From NCBI GenBank assembly GCA_943788875.1, contig CALSSA010000004.1, positions 1 through 64,000 on the forward strand: a DNA stretch of 64,000 nt, given 5' to 3'. Position 1 is the first letter of the stretch, and the number at the start of each line of letters is the position of its first letter. Source of the stretch: an uncultured Pseudomonadales bacterium. Lineage in GTDB: Bacteria; Pseudomonadota; Gammaproteobacteria; Pseudomonadales; Porticoccaceae. Below, piece after piece: positions 36,015 through 46,259 of this stretch. Under the pieces are notes generated by a model. The model saw only the letters and a program-made list of their open reading frames with translations. It was not told the DNA's origin and ran no database searches. The position numbers were made by a program, and so were the translations under genes.

Positions 36015-37091
36015 CTATGCCTTTATTGGTAGGTAGGTAGAGAAGCAGGTACGACCTGGTTCCGATTCACATTCGATAATGCCCTGATGGCCATTTATTG
36101 CCGTTTGAGCAATAGTCAGACCAAGCCCGGAGCCCTCACTGCGACCACTGATCATAGGGAAAAAGATACGCTCTTTAATGTCTTCCGAGACCCCTGGGCC
36201 ATTGTCAATAATATCTAGACGACAGGTCACCCGATGATATTGACCAGCGATGGTGAAACTACGCTTTACTCGGGTACGTAAAATAATGCTCCGATCCGTC
36301 TGATCGGTTTCCATCAACGCCTGCATAGCATTTCTGGCAACATTGAGCACGGCTTGTATCAACTGCTCCCGGTCGCCCTCTATATCCGGAATACTGGGAT
36401 CATAGTCGCGCACCAAGCGCAGTTTGCCTTGCACCTCAGCCTCTATAAGAGCCGCAACATGTTCAGTCACCTCATGAATACTCAGCGCTGCAACCTGAGG
36501 TAAATGATTGGGGCCCAACAGACGATCAACCAAATTGCGCAAGCGATCTGTTTCGGTGGTGATAATCTGGCACAATTCTTTTGTTTCGCCGCCAATATCC
36601 TGCTCAGCAATCTCCTGACCCAACAACTGGGCTGCACCGCGAATACCACCCAGAGGATTTTTAATTTCGTGGGCAAGACCACGGATTAGGCTCTTCGAGG
36701 TATCGTGAACTGACAATAGCGCTTCTTCTCGGTTAATTTTTAAAAACCGATCAATGGGCTGCATTTCCATAAGCAGCATCTGTCTCGCGCCCAGCTCAAC
36801 CGGGGTAATACTGTAATCAACCTGAGAGGCCTCCAAGCCCTGCATACGCAAATACTCGTGGCGGCGGGTATGGGGGCGACCGCTGTCCAGCCCCTCACGA
36901 AGAGCTTGCAGAATCACTTCCCGGTCAGAAAAAACGTCGGCAACCGAGGTGCCGCAGAGCCGCGCACTGCTGACCTGAAGCAGGGCCTCGGCCGCTGGAT
37001 TAATATAATCAATACTCAGCTTATCGTTGAGCAAAAGCACAGCGGTATTCAGATTATCCAATAATAAGCGATGTAACTGGTCAGACGTCAT
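36015..37091 (-). CDS. ntrB: Nitrogen regulation sensor histidine kinase NtrB
   Basis: PAS domain, RGLAHEIKNPLGGIRGAAQLL, GSGLGLTIAQ; adjacent to ntrC. Confidence 0.95.
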   Translation of the reverse strand: MTSDQLHRLLLDNLNTAVLLLNDKLSIDYINPAAEALLQVSSARLCGTSVADVFSDREVILQALREGLDSGRPHTRRHEYLRMQGLEASQVDYSITPVELGARQMLLMEMQPIDRFLKINREEALLSVHDTSKSLIRGLAHEIKNPLGGIRGAAQLLGQEIAEQDIGGETKELCQIITTETDRLRNLVDRLLGPNHLPQVAALSIHEVTEHVAALIEAEVQGKLRLVRDYDPSIPDIEGDREQLIQAVLNVARNAMQALMETDQTDRSIILRTRVKRSFTIAGQYHRVTCRLDIIDNGPGVSEDIKERIFFPMISGRSEGSGLGLTIAQTAINGHQGIIECESEPGRTCFSTYLPIKA

Positions 37092-37251
37092 AGGCTCTGT
37101 AATCAGCAGTTTTATTATTCAGGGTTTCTCTCTTAACTTAGAGCTAGCAATAAGCGAGCCAAGTAATCCACCCACAGACGAGCAATTCAAGCCTAAAAAT
37201 GGGGCCTGCAGTGCAGGTCGAAAGGTTTGACTCTATTGGCACTCAGCATAA

Positions 37252-37268
37252 TGCACCAGATTGGTGCA
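37252..37268. promoter_or_regulatory. NtrC-binding site upstream of ntrBC
   Basis: TGCACCAGATTGGTGCA matches the TGCACC-N5-GGTGCA dyad exactly. Confidence 0.85.
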
Positions 37269-37281
37269 CGCAAGGTTGTGG

Positions 37282-37833
37282 TTATTTTTTGGGCCGTAGC
37301 TGAAAACCTGATTGGTTGCGCTTGAAGTGGCGCTTAACGTGGACGATTACCGGCTTGGCGACCATTAGCGCGCGGCTCTTTCTATCGACTATGGTGGCGC
37401 CAATGCGATGACTGCCACGCTCAATATTATCCAACTGATAGGCTGTTGCGCCTATGGGCTGGCCCACAGCCACCCCATTAACTGAAAACTGCACCAGATG
37501 GCCAGGCTGGAGCTGAGGCTCAAGGGCTAGCTGGACAATAATGTTAACCTGACTGTGCAGGATAACCGCCTGATCCTGTGGTGACGTGATGCGCGCCCTA
37601 GAATAGCCGGAAAAAACAGCTTCGGCTTTTGCCGCTGGGTCATCCTCGGCCCTTGGTATTGGTGCTGCAGCTTGGTTAATTTGAGGAAGGTTTAAGGGCT
37701 TAGCAGCACTGCTATCAGGCTGGTCTGTATAGGTGACATTGCCATCAGTATCTATGACTTTATAGACCTCTGCAGCCTGGGTCACGACCGCTATGGTTAA
37801 TAGTATTACAACCGCTGTTAGCTGCCCTGACAT
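37282..37833 (-). CDS. DUF4124 domain-containing exported protein
   Basis: Signal peptide MSGQLTAVVILLTIAVVTQA + AEVYKVIDTDGNVTYTDQPDSS; between ntrB and glnA. Internal start preferred to 37926 because the upstream part overlaps the glnA terminator. Confidence 0.85.
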   Translation of the reverse strand: MSGQLTAVVILLTIAVVTQAAEVYKVIDTDGNVTYTDQPDSSAAKPLNLPQINQAAAPIPRAEDDPAAKAEAVFSGYSRARITSPQDQAVILHSQVNIIVQLALEPQLQPGHLVQFSVNGVAVGQPIGATAYQLDNIERGSHRIGATIVDRKSRALMVAKPVIVHVKRHFKRNQSGFQLRPKK

Positions 37834-37916
37834 TGCATCCTCCGATCCAGATTTACCTGCTAGTTCTGTATATATAAAGATTAGACCTATTTTAGATTTA
37901 TCACCGGCAAAGAAAA

Positions 37917-37943
37917 AGCCCATCATTCTAAGAATGACGGGCT
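37917..37943 (-). terminator. Intrinsic terminator of glnA
   Basis: Minus strand AGCCCGTCATTCTTAGAATGATGGGCT followed by TTTTC. Confidence 0.8.
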
Positions 37944-37980
37944 CGTCCGATTTTGCTGCAAAACAGCCTGCGCTAAAAAC

Positions 37981-39387
37981 TTAGCAGCTGTAGTACATAT
38001 CAAACTCAACCGGGTGAGTGGTGTGCTCAACGCGGTAGACTTCTTCCATCTTCAGCTCGATAAACGCATCGATCATGTCGTCGGTGAATACGCCACCGGC
38101 CGTCAGGAACTCACGATCACCGTCCAGTGCATCCAGCGCTTCACGCAGGCTGCCAGCAACCTGTGGAATTGCCGCTGCTTCTTCAGGGGGCAGATCATAG
38201 AGATCTTTGTCCGCTGAATCACCAGGGTGAATCTTGTTTTTAATACCGTCCAGACCTGCCATCAGCATAGAGGCAAACATCAGGTAAGGGTTAGCAGTAG
38301 GATCACCGAAACGAACCTCAACACGCTTGCCGCGGGGGCTTGAAACGTAAGGAATACGAATCGCCGCTGAACGGTTACGAGCTGAGTAAGCCAGCATCAC
38401 TGGGGCTTCAAAGCCTGGAATCAGACGCTTGTAAGAGTTGGTAGAAGCATTGGCAAAGGCGTTAAGCGCTTTGGCGTGCTTGATAATACCACCGATGTAG
38501 TACAGAGCCATCTCGCTCAGACCAGCATAGGCATCGCCCGCAAACTGGTTTTCACCATCTTTCGAGAAAGACATGTGGCAGTGCATACCAGATCCGTTAT
38601 CACCAACGATAGGCTTAGGCATAAAGGTCGCTGTCTTGCCATAGGCGTGAGCAACGTTGTGTACACAGTACTTTAGAATCTGCACCTGGTCGGCTTTCTT
38701 AACCAGAGTGTCAAAACGGATACCGATCTCACACTGACCAGCAGTGCCTACTTCGTGGTGATGTACCTCTACTTCCAGGCCCATCTGCTCCATAGCGCCA
38801 CACATGGCAGCACGCAGATCGTGCAGGCTATCAACCGGTGGTACTGGGAAGTAACCGCCTTTAACGCCTGGACGGTGACCCATGTTGCCGTCAGCCAGCT
38901 CCATAGATGAAGACCAAGCTGCTTCGTCAGAATTAATTTTATAGAAGTTGCCGCTCATGTCGGCACCCCATTTGATATCGTCAAACACGAAGAACTCTGG
39001 CTCTGGGCCAAAGAATGCTGTGTCGCCGAGACCAGTAGACTGCAGGTATTGCTCTGCTCGCTCAGCAATGGAGCGAGGATCGCGCTCGTAGCCTTGCATA
39101 GTGGAAGGCTCAACGATTCCGCAACGGATGATAACTGTTGGCTCATCAGTGAAAGGATCCAGGATTGCAGTGCTGTCATCAGGCATAAGGATCATGTCTG
39201 ATTCGTTAATGCCCTTCCAACCAGCAATAGACGAACCGTCAAACATTTTACCTTCAACAAAAAAGTCATCGCCCACTTCACCGATTGGAATCGATACGTG
39301 CTGCTCTTTACCTTTGGTGTCAGTGAATCGAAGGTCAACCCAACGAGCTTCGCTATCTTTAATCAGATTTAGAGTCTTCTCAGACAT
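37981..39387 (-). CDS. glnA: Type I glutamine synthetase
   Basis: [42 protein letters not shown]; start MSEKTLN with GGAGG RBS. Confidence 0.98.
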   Translation of the reverse strand: MSEKTLNLIKDSEARWVDLRFTDTKGKEQHVSIPIGEVGDDFFVEGKMFDGSSIAGWKGINESDMILMPDDSTAILDPFTDEPTVIIRCGIVEPSTMQGYERDPRSIAERAEQYLQSTGLGDTAFFGPEPEFFVFDDIKWGADMSGNFYKINSDEAAWSSSMELADGNMGHRPGVKGGYFPVPPVDSLHDLRAAMCGAMEQMGLEVEVHHHEVGTAGQCEIGIRFDTLVKKADQVQILKYCVHNVAHAYGKTATFMPKPIVGDNGSGMHCHMSFSKDGENQFAGDAYAGLSEMALYYIGGIIKHAKALNAFANASTNSYKRLIPGFEAPVMLAYSARNRSAAIRIPYVSSPRGKRVEVRFGDPTANPYLMFASMLMAGLDGIKNKIHPGDSADKDLYDLPPEEAAAIPQVAGSLREALDALDGDREFLTAGGVFTDDMIDAFIELKMEEVYRVEHTTHPVEFDMYYSC

Positions 39388-39491
39388 TGTTTCCTCCACT
39401 ATGGAATCAGTAATGCTTTGTTTAAAAAATCAGCCGGCGCATTGAAACCGATCTGATCTGGTTACCATTTGGTTTTCTCAGCTTAAATAAG

Positions 39492-39508
39492 TGCAATAGT
39501 CGTGCCAA
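39492..39508 (-). promoter_or_regulatory. Sigma-54 promoter of glnA
   Basis: Minus strand TTGGCACGACTATTGCA fits TTGGCAC-N5-TTGCW. Confidence 0.88.
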
Positions 39509-39613
39509 TGAAGATCAAAACCCAGTGGCATAATTAACAGCGCTGAAACCTACAGCAGCCCGACGTTACTGACAATTAACGACTTAACGAAGTCCAGCAG
39601 AATCATTATTGGC

Positions 39614-39658
39614 GCACCAAAACGGTGCCTACCCTGATAGCGCGCACCGTTTTGGTGC
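39614..39658. promoter_or_regulatory. Two NtrC-binding sites (enhancer) upstream of glnA
   Basis: GCACCAAAACGGTGC (39614-39628) and its exact reverse complement GCACCGTTTTGGTGC (39644-39658), 30 bp apart. Confidence 0.88.
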
Positions 39659-39768
39659 TAAATTTATTTAAATTAGATTTATTTTTCGCTGGCTCGCTAT
39701 AATGCCCACCTCCGCGACTTCTGTCACCTTTTAACGGGGTTTTTAGCAAGCCTCACAACCATAGGGCT

Positions 39769-40059
39769 GTGACTATCGATTCTCCAACAACCCATATCCG
39801 GCATACATCCGAGATCAGCATCGCAGACATACTGATTGATGTGCGACATCCAGCCGACGTCGAGCAGCAGCCAATCAGCCTGCCTGATATGCGAATAATC
39901 AGCATTCCATTCTTTAATCTTGAGCAGCAGCTGGATAATCTGGACAAATCTAGCAGTTACCTACTGTACTGCGACAAAGGCATCATGAGCCGCCTGCAGG
40001 CCCAGCTTATGCGCGATAGAGGCTTTGAACAGGTCGCTGTTTTCATCCAGGTTATCTAG
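39769..40059 (+). CDS. Stand-alone rhodanese domain homologous to the C-terminus of ThiI
   Basis: ILIDVRHPADVEQQPISLPDMRIISIPFFNLEQQLDNLDKSSSYLLYCDKGIMSRLQAQLMRDRGFEQVAVF resembles the ThiI C-terminal rhodanese, with Cys in LLYCDKG. GTG start; TATAAT at 39698. Confidence 0.8.
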   Translation: MTIDSPTTHIRHTSEISIADILIDVRHPADVEQQPISLPDMRIISIPFFNLEQQLDNLDKSSSYLLYCDKGIMSRLQAQLMRDRGFEQVAVFIQVI

Positions 40060-40189
40060 ACCAGCGCACAGTTCCAAAACCAAAATAAGAGCTAAGTCAC
40101 AGTATTATATTGAATCATGCCCACTTTTTAAGATTAGCGGCTATATTTAAGTATCGAGAAACAGGTTAAGTCACAGAATCAGCCGCAGG

Positions 40190-42550
40190 ATGCAGCCGAT
40201 GACAAGCAGAGATTCAGATCCCAGTGGTAGCAAGGATGCTAGAGAAATCAGCCCTTCACCTCCAGATCCCTCCGTACAGGTTGAGTTAGACCAGCAGATT
40301 ACAGCCGACCTGAAGTCTGGTTTGGTGGTTTTTGTCATTGCTGGCATTCTGCTGTTTTTGATTTGCCAATATCAGTCCAGTAACCCTTTAGCTTTCCTGT
40401 GGCTTGCCGGACTGGCAATCAGCAGCCTGTATCTCTGGGTCTGGCAATACACAAAGCCGCAGCAGCAAGTCGTTGCCAAGATCACAATGATTATCTGCGC
40501 CCTGTTCTGCAGCTTGGCGGGGCCTGTCTTTATCAACTCAGATCAGCTTGCCAATAGTCTGACTGCCTGCGCCATTATTATTGGCTTTGCCTCTCTGTGG
40601 CCCATGCTATACCTGCATTTGCCTATCTATCGACACCTGTTCCTGCTAAGCATATTTTCATCCACCTCTTTTAGCCTGGTACTGCGATTGCCAGAAAAAA
40701 GCCTTATTCCTGTGGCTATGATTGCCATTGTTTATCTGGCAGTGAACCGCTCCTGCACAGTCTATCGCCGCGCCTTTATTGCCAATATCGACAGAGTTCA
40801 GCGGGCCGACGAACTGACCCGCCAGGCGGTCAATACCAGCAAAAAGATTACCAGCCTGATCGAACAGACGCCGCTGGGCTTTATTGAGTGGAATCAGGAT
40901 CGGGAAATTATTAGCTGGAATCCGGCAGCCACCACGATTTTTGGCTTCTCCAAAGCTGAGGCACTGAGTCGAACCACGGATTTTTTATTCGAAGACAAAA
41001 AAACCTTCCTGATGCAGCAGGCAGAGCATGATCTGTTTTTGTTCGGCAAAGACTTTTCCGGCACAGCGGAAAATATCACCAGCGATGGCGCCACTATTAT
41101 CTGCGAATGGAATGAAACCCCATTATTTGACGATGATATGAATGTTATCGGTGCGGCCTCATTTGTCGAAGATGTTACCGACCGTGTACGCATGCAAACT
41201 CGCATCAAACAACAGGCATATTTTGACCCATTGACCGGCCTGCCCAATCGCCACCGTTTGATGGAAGAGCTAAACCGGGTCATTTCACTGGCTCAGCGCA
41301 CACAAAACTTCTGCGCTCTGCTATTTATTGATCTCGACCATTTTAAAGAGATTAATGATAGTCGCGGCCATCATTACGGCGACCTGGCCCTAACCATGTT
41401 TGCCCAGAGACTGCGCAAGGTCATCCGTACTCAAGAGACTGTCGCCCGACTCGGCGGTGATGAGTTTGTGGTGCTGCTGGAAAGGCTGGGCACCGAGGGC
41501 GAGACGGCAAGACTGCAAATTGCCCAGGTAGCAGAGAAAATAATCGATGCCGCCAATGAGCAATTTATTATCAAAGGAGAGAAGTTTCAAATTAGCTGCA
41601 GCATTGGCATTGTCTTTTTTAACGACGGCAGCAGCGATGGCAATAGTATTCTCGAACAGGCGGATCAGGCGCTTTACACCATTAAACGCCAGGGCAAGTC
41701 GAACTATTATTTCCATAATCGCGAGCTGTCTATTGAGATGCAAAAACAGATGGAACTGCTCGAGCGACTGCGAGATGAGTCTCAGGCCGAGTCTTTTCTG
41801 CCTTTTTATCAACCGGTGCTCAATACCGAAAGTAACCTGATCAGCGGCCTACAAATCTTTTTGCGCTGGCAAAACCCCAAAGGCGATATTGTCGAGGCCC
41901 ATGAATTTATTCAGGTGCTGGAATCTGGGTCAATGATTGTCGATATCACATTGTCCCTGATCGACCAGGTGTGCAAACAGGTCAATCTGTGGCGCAGCCA
42001 GGGCATCTGGGAGGATCAGCAGCGCATATTTTTTACCCTCAGCCTGCGTGAACTCGGGCATCCAGCATTTATTCAGCAGTTAAAAGATATTACTCAGAGG
42101 CATGGCATAAAACCCGGTGCCTTTATGTTTGGCCTGCACACCGAGATTCTGCCGAAACTGAATGCTTCTCTAGAATTGCAACTCAGCCGCCTGGTCGAAC
42201 TTGGCTGCGGCCTGTTGGTCGATAATGTTGGTTATCAGAGCCTGCCCCTACAAAAACTCCGCGAACTACAGATAGAAACCATTCGCATATCCCATCGGCT
42301 TATGGCCGAATCCGGCGATATTGAAAGCTCGTGGAATCTGGTAAAAGGACTAGTAGAACTTAGTAAATCCGTGGGCTTGAACTGCATTGCTCCCTGCGTT
42401 GAAGATGCTAATATCCATCACCAGTTACTAGATTTAGACTGCATTTTTCTGCAGGGGAATCTAATTGCACCACCCTCGCCATCCACCTCAATCACGCGAA
42501 TGCTGATTGAGCGAAATTCAAGTCCCAGAGAAGAAGTCACCCCCGGCTAA
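40190..42550 (+). CDS. PAS-GGDEF-EAL protein with membrane-spanning N-terminus; EAL degenerate
   Basis: TM segments, PAS (FIEWNQDREIISWNPAATTIFGFSK), RLGGDEFVVLLER, EAL-like C-terminal domain. Confidence 0.9.
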   Translation: MQPMTSRDSDPSGSKDAREISPSPPDPSVQVELDQQITADLKSGLVVFVIAGILLFLICQYQSSNPLAFLWLAGLAISSLYLWVWQYTKPQQQVVAKITMIICALFCSLAGPVFINSDQLANSLTACAIIIGFASLWPMLYLHLPIYRHLFLLSIFSSTSFSLVLRLPEKSLIPVAMIAIVYLAVNRSCTVYRRAFIANIDRVQRADELTRQAVNTSKKITSLIEQTPLGFIEWNQDREIISWNPAATTIFGFSKAEALSRTTDFLFEDKKTFLMQQAEHDLFLFGKDFSGTAENITSDGATIICEWNETPLFDDDMNVIGAASFVEDVTDRVRMQTRIKQQAYFDPLTGLPNRHRLMEELNRVISLAQRTQNFCALLFIDLDHFKEINDSRGHHYGDLALTMFAQRLRKVIRTQETVARLGGDEFVVLLERLGTEGETARLQIAQVAEKIIDAANEQFIIKGEKFQISCSIGIVFFNDGSSDGNSILEQADQALYTIKRQGKSNYYFHNRELSIEMQKQMELLERLRDESQAESFLPFYQPVLNTESNLISGLQIFLRWQNPKGDIVEAHEFIQVLESGSMIVDITLSLIDQVCKQVNLWRSQGIWEDQQRIFFTLSLRELGHPAFIQQLKDITQRHGIKPGAFMFGLHTEILPKLNASLELQLSRLVELGCGLLVDNVGYQSLPLQKLRELQIETIRISHRLMAESGDIESSWNLVKGLVELSKSVGLNCIAPCVEDANIHHQLLDLDCIFLQGNLIAPPSPSTSITRMLIERNSSPREEVTPG

Positions 42551-42627
42551 AAAGATCGGTAGCAGTTCCTGTGGATTCTCGTATAATCGCGGCTTTTTCG
42601 CCCTGTGCGGTAATCTTAGGTATCCCC

Positions 42628-44439
42628 ATGTCCATTGAAAACTTGCGTAATATTGCAATCATCGCCCACGTTGACCACGGTAAGACGACTTTGGTTGATA
42701 AACTCCTGAGTCAGTCCGGGACTCTCGACCGCAAAGATGTCGGCTCTGAGCGCCTGATGGACTCCAACGATCAGGAAAAAGAGCGCGGCATCACCATTCT
42801 GGCTAAAAATACCGCAATCAACTGGAATGACTACCGTATCAATATCGTAGACACCCCAGGTCACGCCGATTTTGGTGGTGAGGTTGAGCGTGTTCTATCC
42901 ATGGTCGACTCTGTTTTGCTGCTAGTTGATGCAGTTGATGGGCCAATGCCCCAGACTCGCTTTGTAACCTCCAAAGCCTTTGAGCAGGGCCTGCGGCCGA
43001 TTGTTGTTATCAACAAGGTTGATCGTCCCGGCGCTCGCCCAGACTGGGTTATGGATCAGGTATTTGATCTATTCGACAGCCTCGGCGCCACAGATGAGCA
43101 GCTCGACTTCCCGGTAATCTATGCCTCCGCATTAAACGGTATTGCCGGTCACGATGTGGATTCTATGGCAGAAGATATGACGCCACTCTACGAAATGATT
43201 GTTGCCGACGTCCCTTCTCCCAAGGTTGATGTCGATGGTCCATTCCAGATGCAGGTATCAGCACTGGCCTATGACAGCTATGTTGGTGTTATCGGTGTAG
43301 GCCGAATTACCAGAGGCCAGCTCAAACCCGGCCAGCAAGTGATCGTAAAGACTTCCGAGGGCAGCGAGCGCAAAGGCAAGGTGCTTAATGTTAAGGGCTA
43401 TCTGGGTCTTGAGCAGATCGAGACTCAGCTAGCAACCGCTGGTGATATTGTTTGTATCAATGGTATTGATGGACTGGGTATCTCGGACACCCTATGCGAC
43501 CCAGAAAATATTGAAGCACTGCCAGCACTGAGCGTAGATGAGCCTACGGTAAGTATGACCTTTATCGTTAACAACTCTCCGTTTGCTGGCTTGGAAGGCA
43601 AGTTTGTTACTACCAGAAATATTAAAGACCGTCTCGACCAAGAACTAATTCACAATGTTGCTCTGCGCGTTAGGCAGGGTGATTCACCGGATAAGTTTAT
43701 TGTGTCCGGTCGCGGTGAATTGCATCTTTCCGTACTCATCGAAACCATGCGTCGCGAAGGCTTCGAAATGGGCGTATCGCGTCCGGAAGTTGTGACCAAA
43801 GAAGTGGACGGCGAAATTCAGGAGCCTTACGAGCAGGTCGTGATTGACGTCGAAGATCAGCATCAGGGTTCAGTGATGGAAGAGCTGGGCATGCGCAAAG
43901 GCGAGATGACCAATATGGAGCCAGATGGCAAAGGTCGCGTGCGACTGGAATTTATGATTCCTTCACGCGGGCTGATTGGTTTTCGCGGTGCCTTCCTCAC
44001 ATTGACCAGTGGCTCTGGCATTATGACCAGCGTTTTCGATCATTATGGCCCATTGAAAGTCGGCGAAGCCCACAGTCGCCAAAATGGTGCACTGATCAGC
44101 ATGGTGAAGGGTAAAACTGCTGCCTTTGCCCTGTTTAATATCCAGGCTCGCGGGCGTCTGTTCCTCGGCCATGCAATCGATGTATATGAAGGCCAGATTG
44201 TCGGCATTCACTCTCGCGGCAATGATCTGGTGGTCAACCCGATCAAAGGCAAGCAGCTGACCAACGTCCGTGCCTCAGGTACAGACGAGGCACTGACATT
44301 GGTTCCACCCATTAAACATACCCTCGAGCAGGCGCTGGAATTTATCGAAGATGATGAGCTGGTAGAAGTAACACCTCAGAGCATTCGTCTGCGCAAAAAG
44401 CTGCTAACTGAGAATCTGCGCAAACGCGCACCAAAATAA
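42628..44439 (+). CDS. typA: Ribosome-associated GTPase TypA/BipA
   Basis: [27 protein letters not shown]...[13 protein letters not shown]. Start set at 42628. Confidence 0.97.
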   Translation: MSIENLRNIAIIAHVDHGKTTLVDKLLSQSGTLDRKDVGSERLMDSNDQEKERGITILAKNTAINWNDYRINIVDTPGHADFGGEVERVLSMVDSVLLLVDAVDGPMPQTRFVTSKAFEQGLRPIVVINKVDRPGARPDWVMDQVFDLFDSLGATDEQLDFPVIYASALNGIAGHDVDSMAEDMTPLYEMIVADVPSPKVDVDGPFQMQVSALAYDSYVGVIGVGRITRGQLKPGQQVIVKTSEGSERKGKVLNVKGYLGLEQIETQLATAGDIVCINGIDGLGISDTLCDPENIEALPALSVDEPTVSMTFIVNNSPFAGLEGKFVTTRNIKDRLDQELIHNVALRVRQGDSPDKFIVSGRGELHLSVLIETMRREGFEMGVSRPEVVTKEVDGEIQEPYEQVVIDVEDQHQGSVMEELGMRKGEMTNMEPDGKGRVRLEFMIPSRGLIGFRGAFLTLTSGSGIMTSVFDHYGPLKVGEAHSRQNGALISMVKGKTAAFALFNIQARGRLFLGHAIDVYEGQIVGIHSRGNDLVVNPIKGKQLTNVRASGTDEALTLVPPIKHTLEQALEFIEDDELVEVTPQSIRLRKKLLTENLRKRAPK

Positions 44440-44519
44440 GCGGCTGACCTATGGTCTAAACTTCGATTTCTGTGCAATTGTGAACTATTATTAAGTGAAT
44501 AATGCATGGAAGTCGAAGT

Positions 44520-45551
44520 ATGTCCAAGAAGGATAATAAGGATTTAGCCACTGGCGGTTTTCTGTCATTTTCTCTGATGGCGCAGGAAATCATTGCCATC
44601 ATGTTCGCCTTTTACTCTTACCGCCAAGGTGAAATGGGCCTAGCGACATTCTACCTAGCTATCGCTGGGGTGCTTATTGTTGCAATGGGTATCTTCTATA
44701 TTTTCGAACATCACAGTCTGGCTAGACTACTACTGGCCACTACATTGTTTGTCGGCTTTTTCTTTCTGCTGGTGGGCGCCTCCGATCCAACATCATTAAT
44801 GTGGTGCCTGACTATTGTGCCGGTATTGGTAGGCGCATTTGGCCACCGCCAAAGCCTTTTCATGCTAATTGCTCTGTTTGCCACATCCACCTGGATTCTC
44901 TGTGGCGGTGCAATGCCATTTGCAATGCCCGAGTACAGCGACATTCTGGTGGTTCGATTTCTGTCTTCCTATGCCATTATCGCCGCCTTTGCGATTGCCA
45001 TGGACAATTCACGCTTTGACAGCCTGAGTAAATATCAGGACCTGTCGTCGCGGGTGGATGAAATCACCCATCAGGATGTGCTGACCCAGCTGCCTAATCG
45101 CCACAGTATGGAGGGCCGCCTCGAGCTCAAGTACCAGCAGTACCGATTGGTAAATGAGCCATTTTCGATACTGCTGGCCGATCTGGATAACTTTAAGTTC
45201 ATCAATGATCGCTATGGCCATGATGTCGGAGATGAAATTCTCTATGCCATTGCCCAGATGCTGCGGGAGCCACTGCGCGATGAAGATATTGTCGCGCGCT
45301 GGGGCGGTAATGAATTTATGGTACTGCTGCCTACCGCCAACAGCGAGGCTGCCGTCAATATTGCCGAACGCCTGCGCACCAAAGCCACAGAGATTGAAAT
45401 GCAGGCACAGGGCGATAGGTTGCGAATTTCTCTCAGTGTGGGTGTTGCCTCAATCGACAAGTGCACCGGCGTGGATGATTTGATGTCGACAGCGGAGAAT
45501 GGCCTGTATCAGGCCAAGCATATGGGCCGAGATATGGTGGTAGTAGGCTAG
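44520..45551 (+). CDS. Membrane GGDEF-domain protein with GGNEF motif
   Basis: Hydrophobic N-term followed by DVLTQLPNRHSMEGRL...LADLDNFKFINDRYGHDVGDEIL...RWGGNEFMVLLP. Confidence 0.9.
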   Translation: MSKKDNKDLATGGFLSFSLMAQEIIAIMFAFYSYRQGEMGLATFYLAIAGVLIVAMGIFYIFEHHSLARLLLATTLFVGFFFLLVGASDPTSLMWCLTIVPVLVGAFGHRQSLFMLIALFATSTWILCGGAMPFAMPEYSDILVVRFLSSYAIIAAFAIAMDNSRFDSLSKYQDLSSRVDEITHQDVLTQLPNRHSMEGRLELKYQQYRLVNEPFSILLADLDNFKFINDRYGHDVGDEILYAIAQMLREPLRDEDIVARWGGNEFMVLLPTANSEAAVNIAERLRTKATEIEMQAQGDRLRISLSVGVASIDKCTGVDDLMSTAENGLYQAKHMGRDMVVVG

Positions 45552-45554
45552 CGT

Positions 45555-46133
45555 TTAACGGCACTCGGCATGGCGATAGCAGTCTGTCGTATGATCATTG
45601 ATCAGGCCCATGGCCTGCATATGGGCATAACAGATAGTAGTACCAAAGAACTTGAACCCGCGCTTTTTCATATCTTTGCTAATGCTATCTGACAGGGCTG
45701 TTGAAGCCGGAATTTCAGCATGGCTGCCCCAGTGATTAACTATCGGTGTACCATCGACATAGCCCCAGAAATAATTACTAAAACTGCCGAATTCTGCCTG
45801 CACGTCCATAAAACAGCGCGCATTAGAGACGGCGCTATTAATCTTTAATCGATTGCGCACAATGCCAGCATCGGCAACACAGCGCTCTATATCCTGCTCA
45901 TTAAATGCAGCAACCCTCTCCACCTCAAAATCGGCAAAAGCTTTGCGGTAATTTTCCCGCTTACGCAAAATGGTGATCCAGGACAGCCCAGCCTGGGCCC
46001 CCTCTAGCAGTACAAACTCAAATAGCTTCTTGTCGTTCTTGCAGGGCAGACCCCATTCCTGGTCATGATACTGTTGATACAGCGGATCATCTCCGCACCA
46101 AGTACAACGCCTACAGCGATTAATCTCATTCAT
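45555..46133 (-). CDS. tag: DNA-3-methyladenine glycosylase I
   Basis: RCTWCGDDPLYQQYHDQEWGLP...FEFVLLEGAQAGLSWITILRKRENYR. Start trimmed to 46133. Confidence 0.95.
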   Translation of the reverse strand: MNEINRCRRCTWCGDDPLYQQYHDQEWGLPCKNDKKLFEFVLLEGAQAGLSWITILRKRENYRKAFADFEVERVAAFNEQDIERCVADAGIVRNRLKINSAVSNARCFMDVQAEFGSFSNYFWGYVDGTPIVNHWGSHAEIPASTALSDSISKDMKKRGFKFFGTTICYAHMQAMGLINDHTTDCYRHAECR

Positions 46134-46259
46134 AACAAAGCCTTGCCCTTGGGTATAAAGGGTAAAAAAATAGTCTAGCCAGTCAGGATTGTCTATATTA
46201 ATCTGCACATAGATTGGCAAACCGCCCCCAAGGAATACAGCACAAGGAATTAAAGCCCC

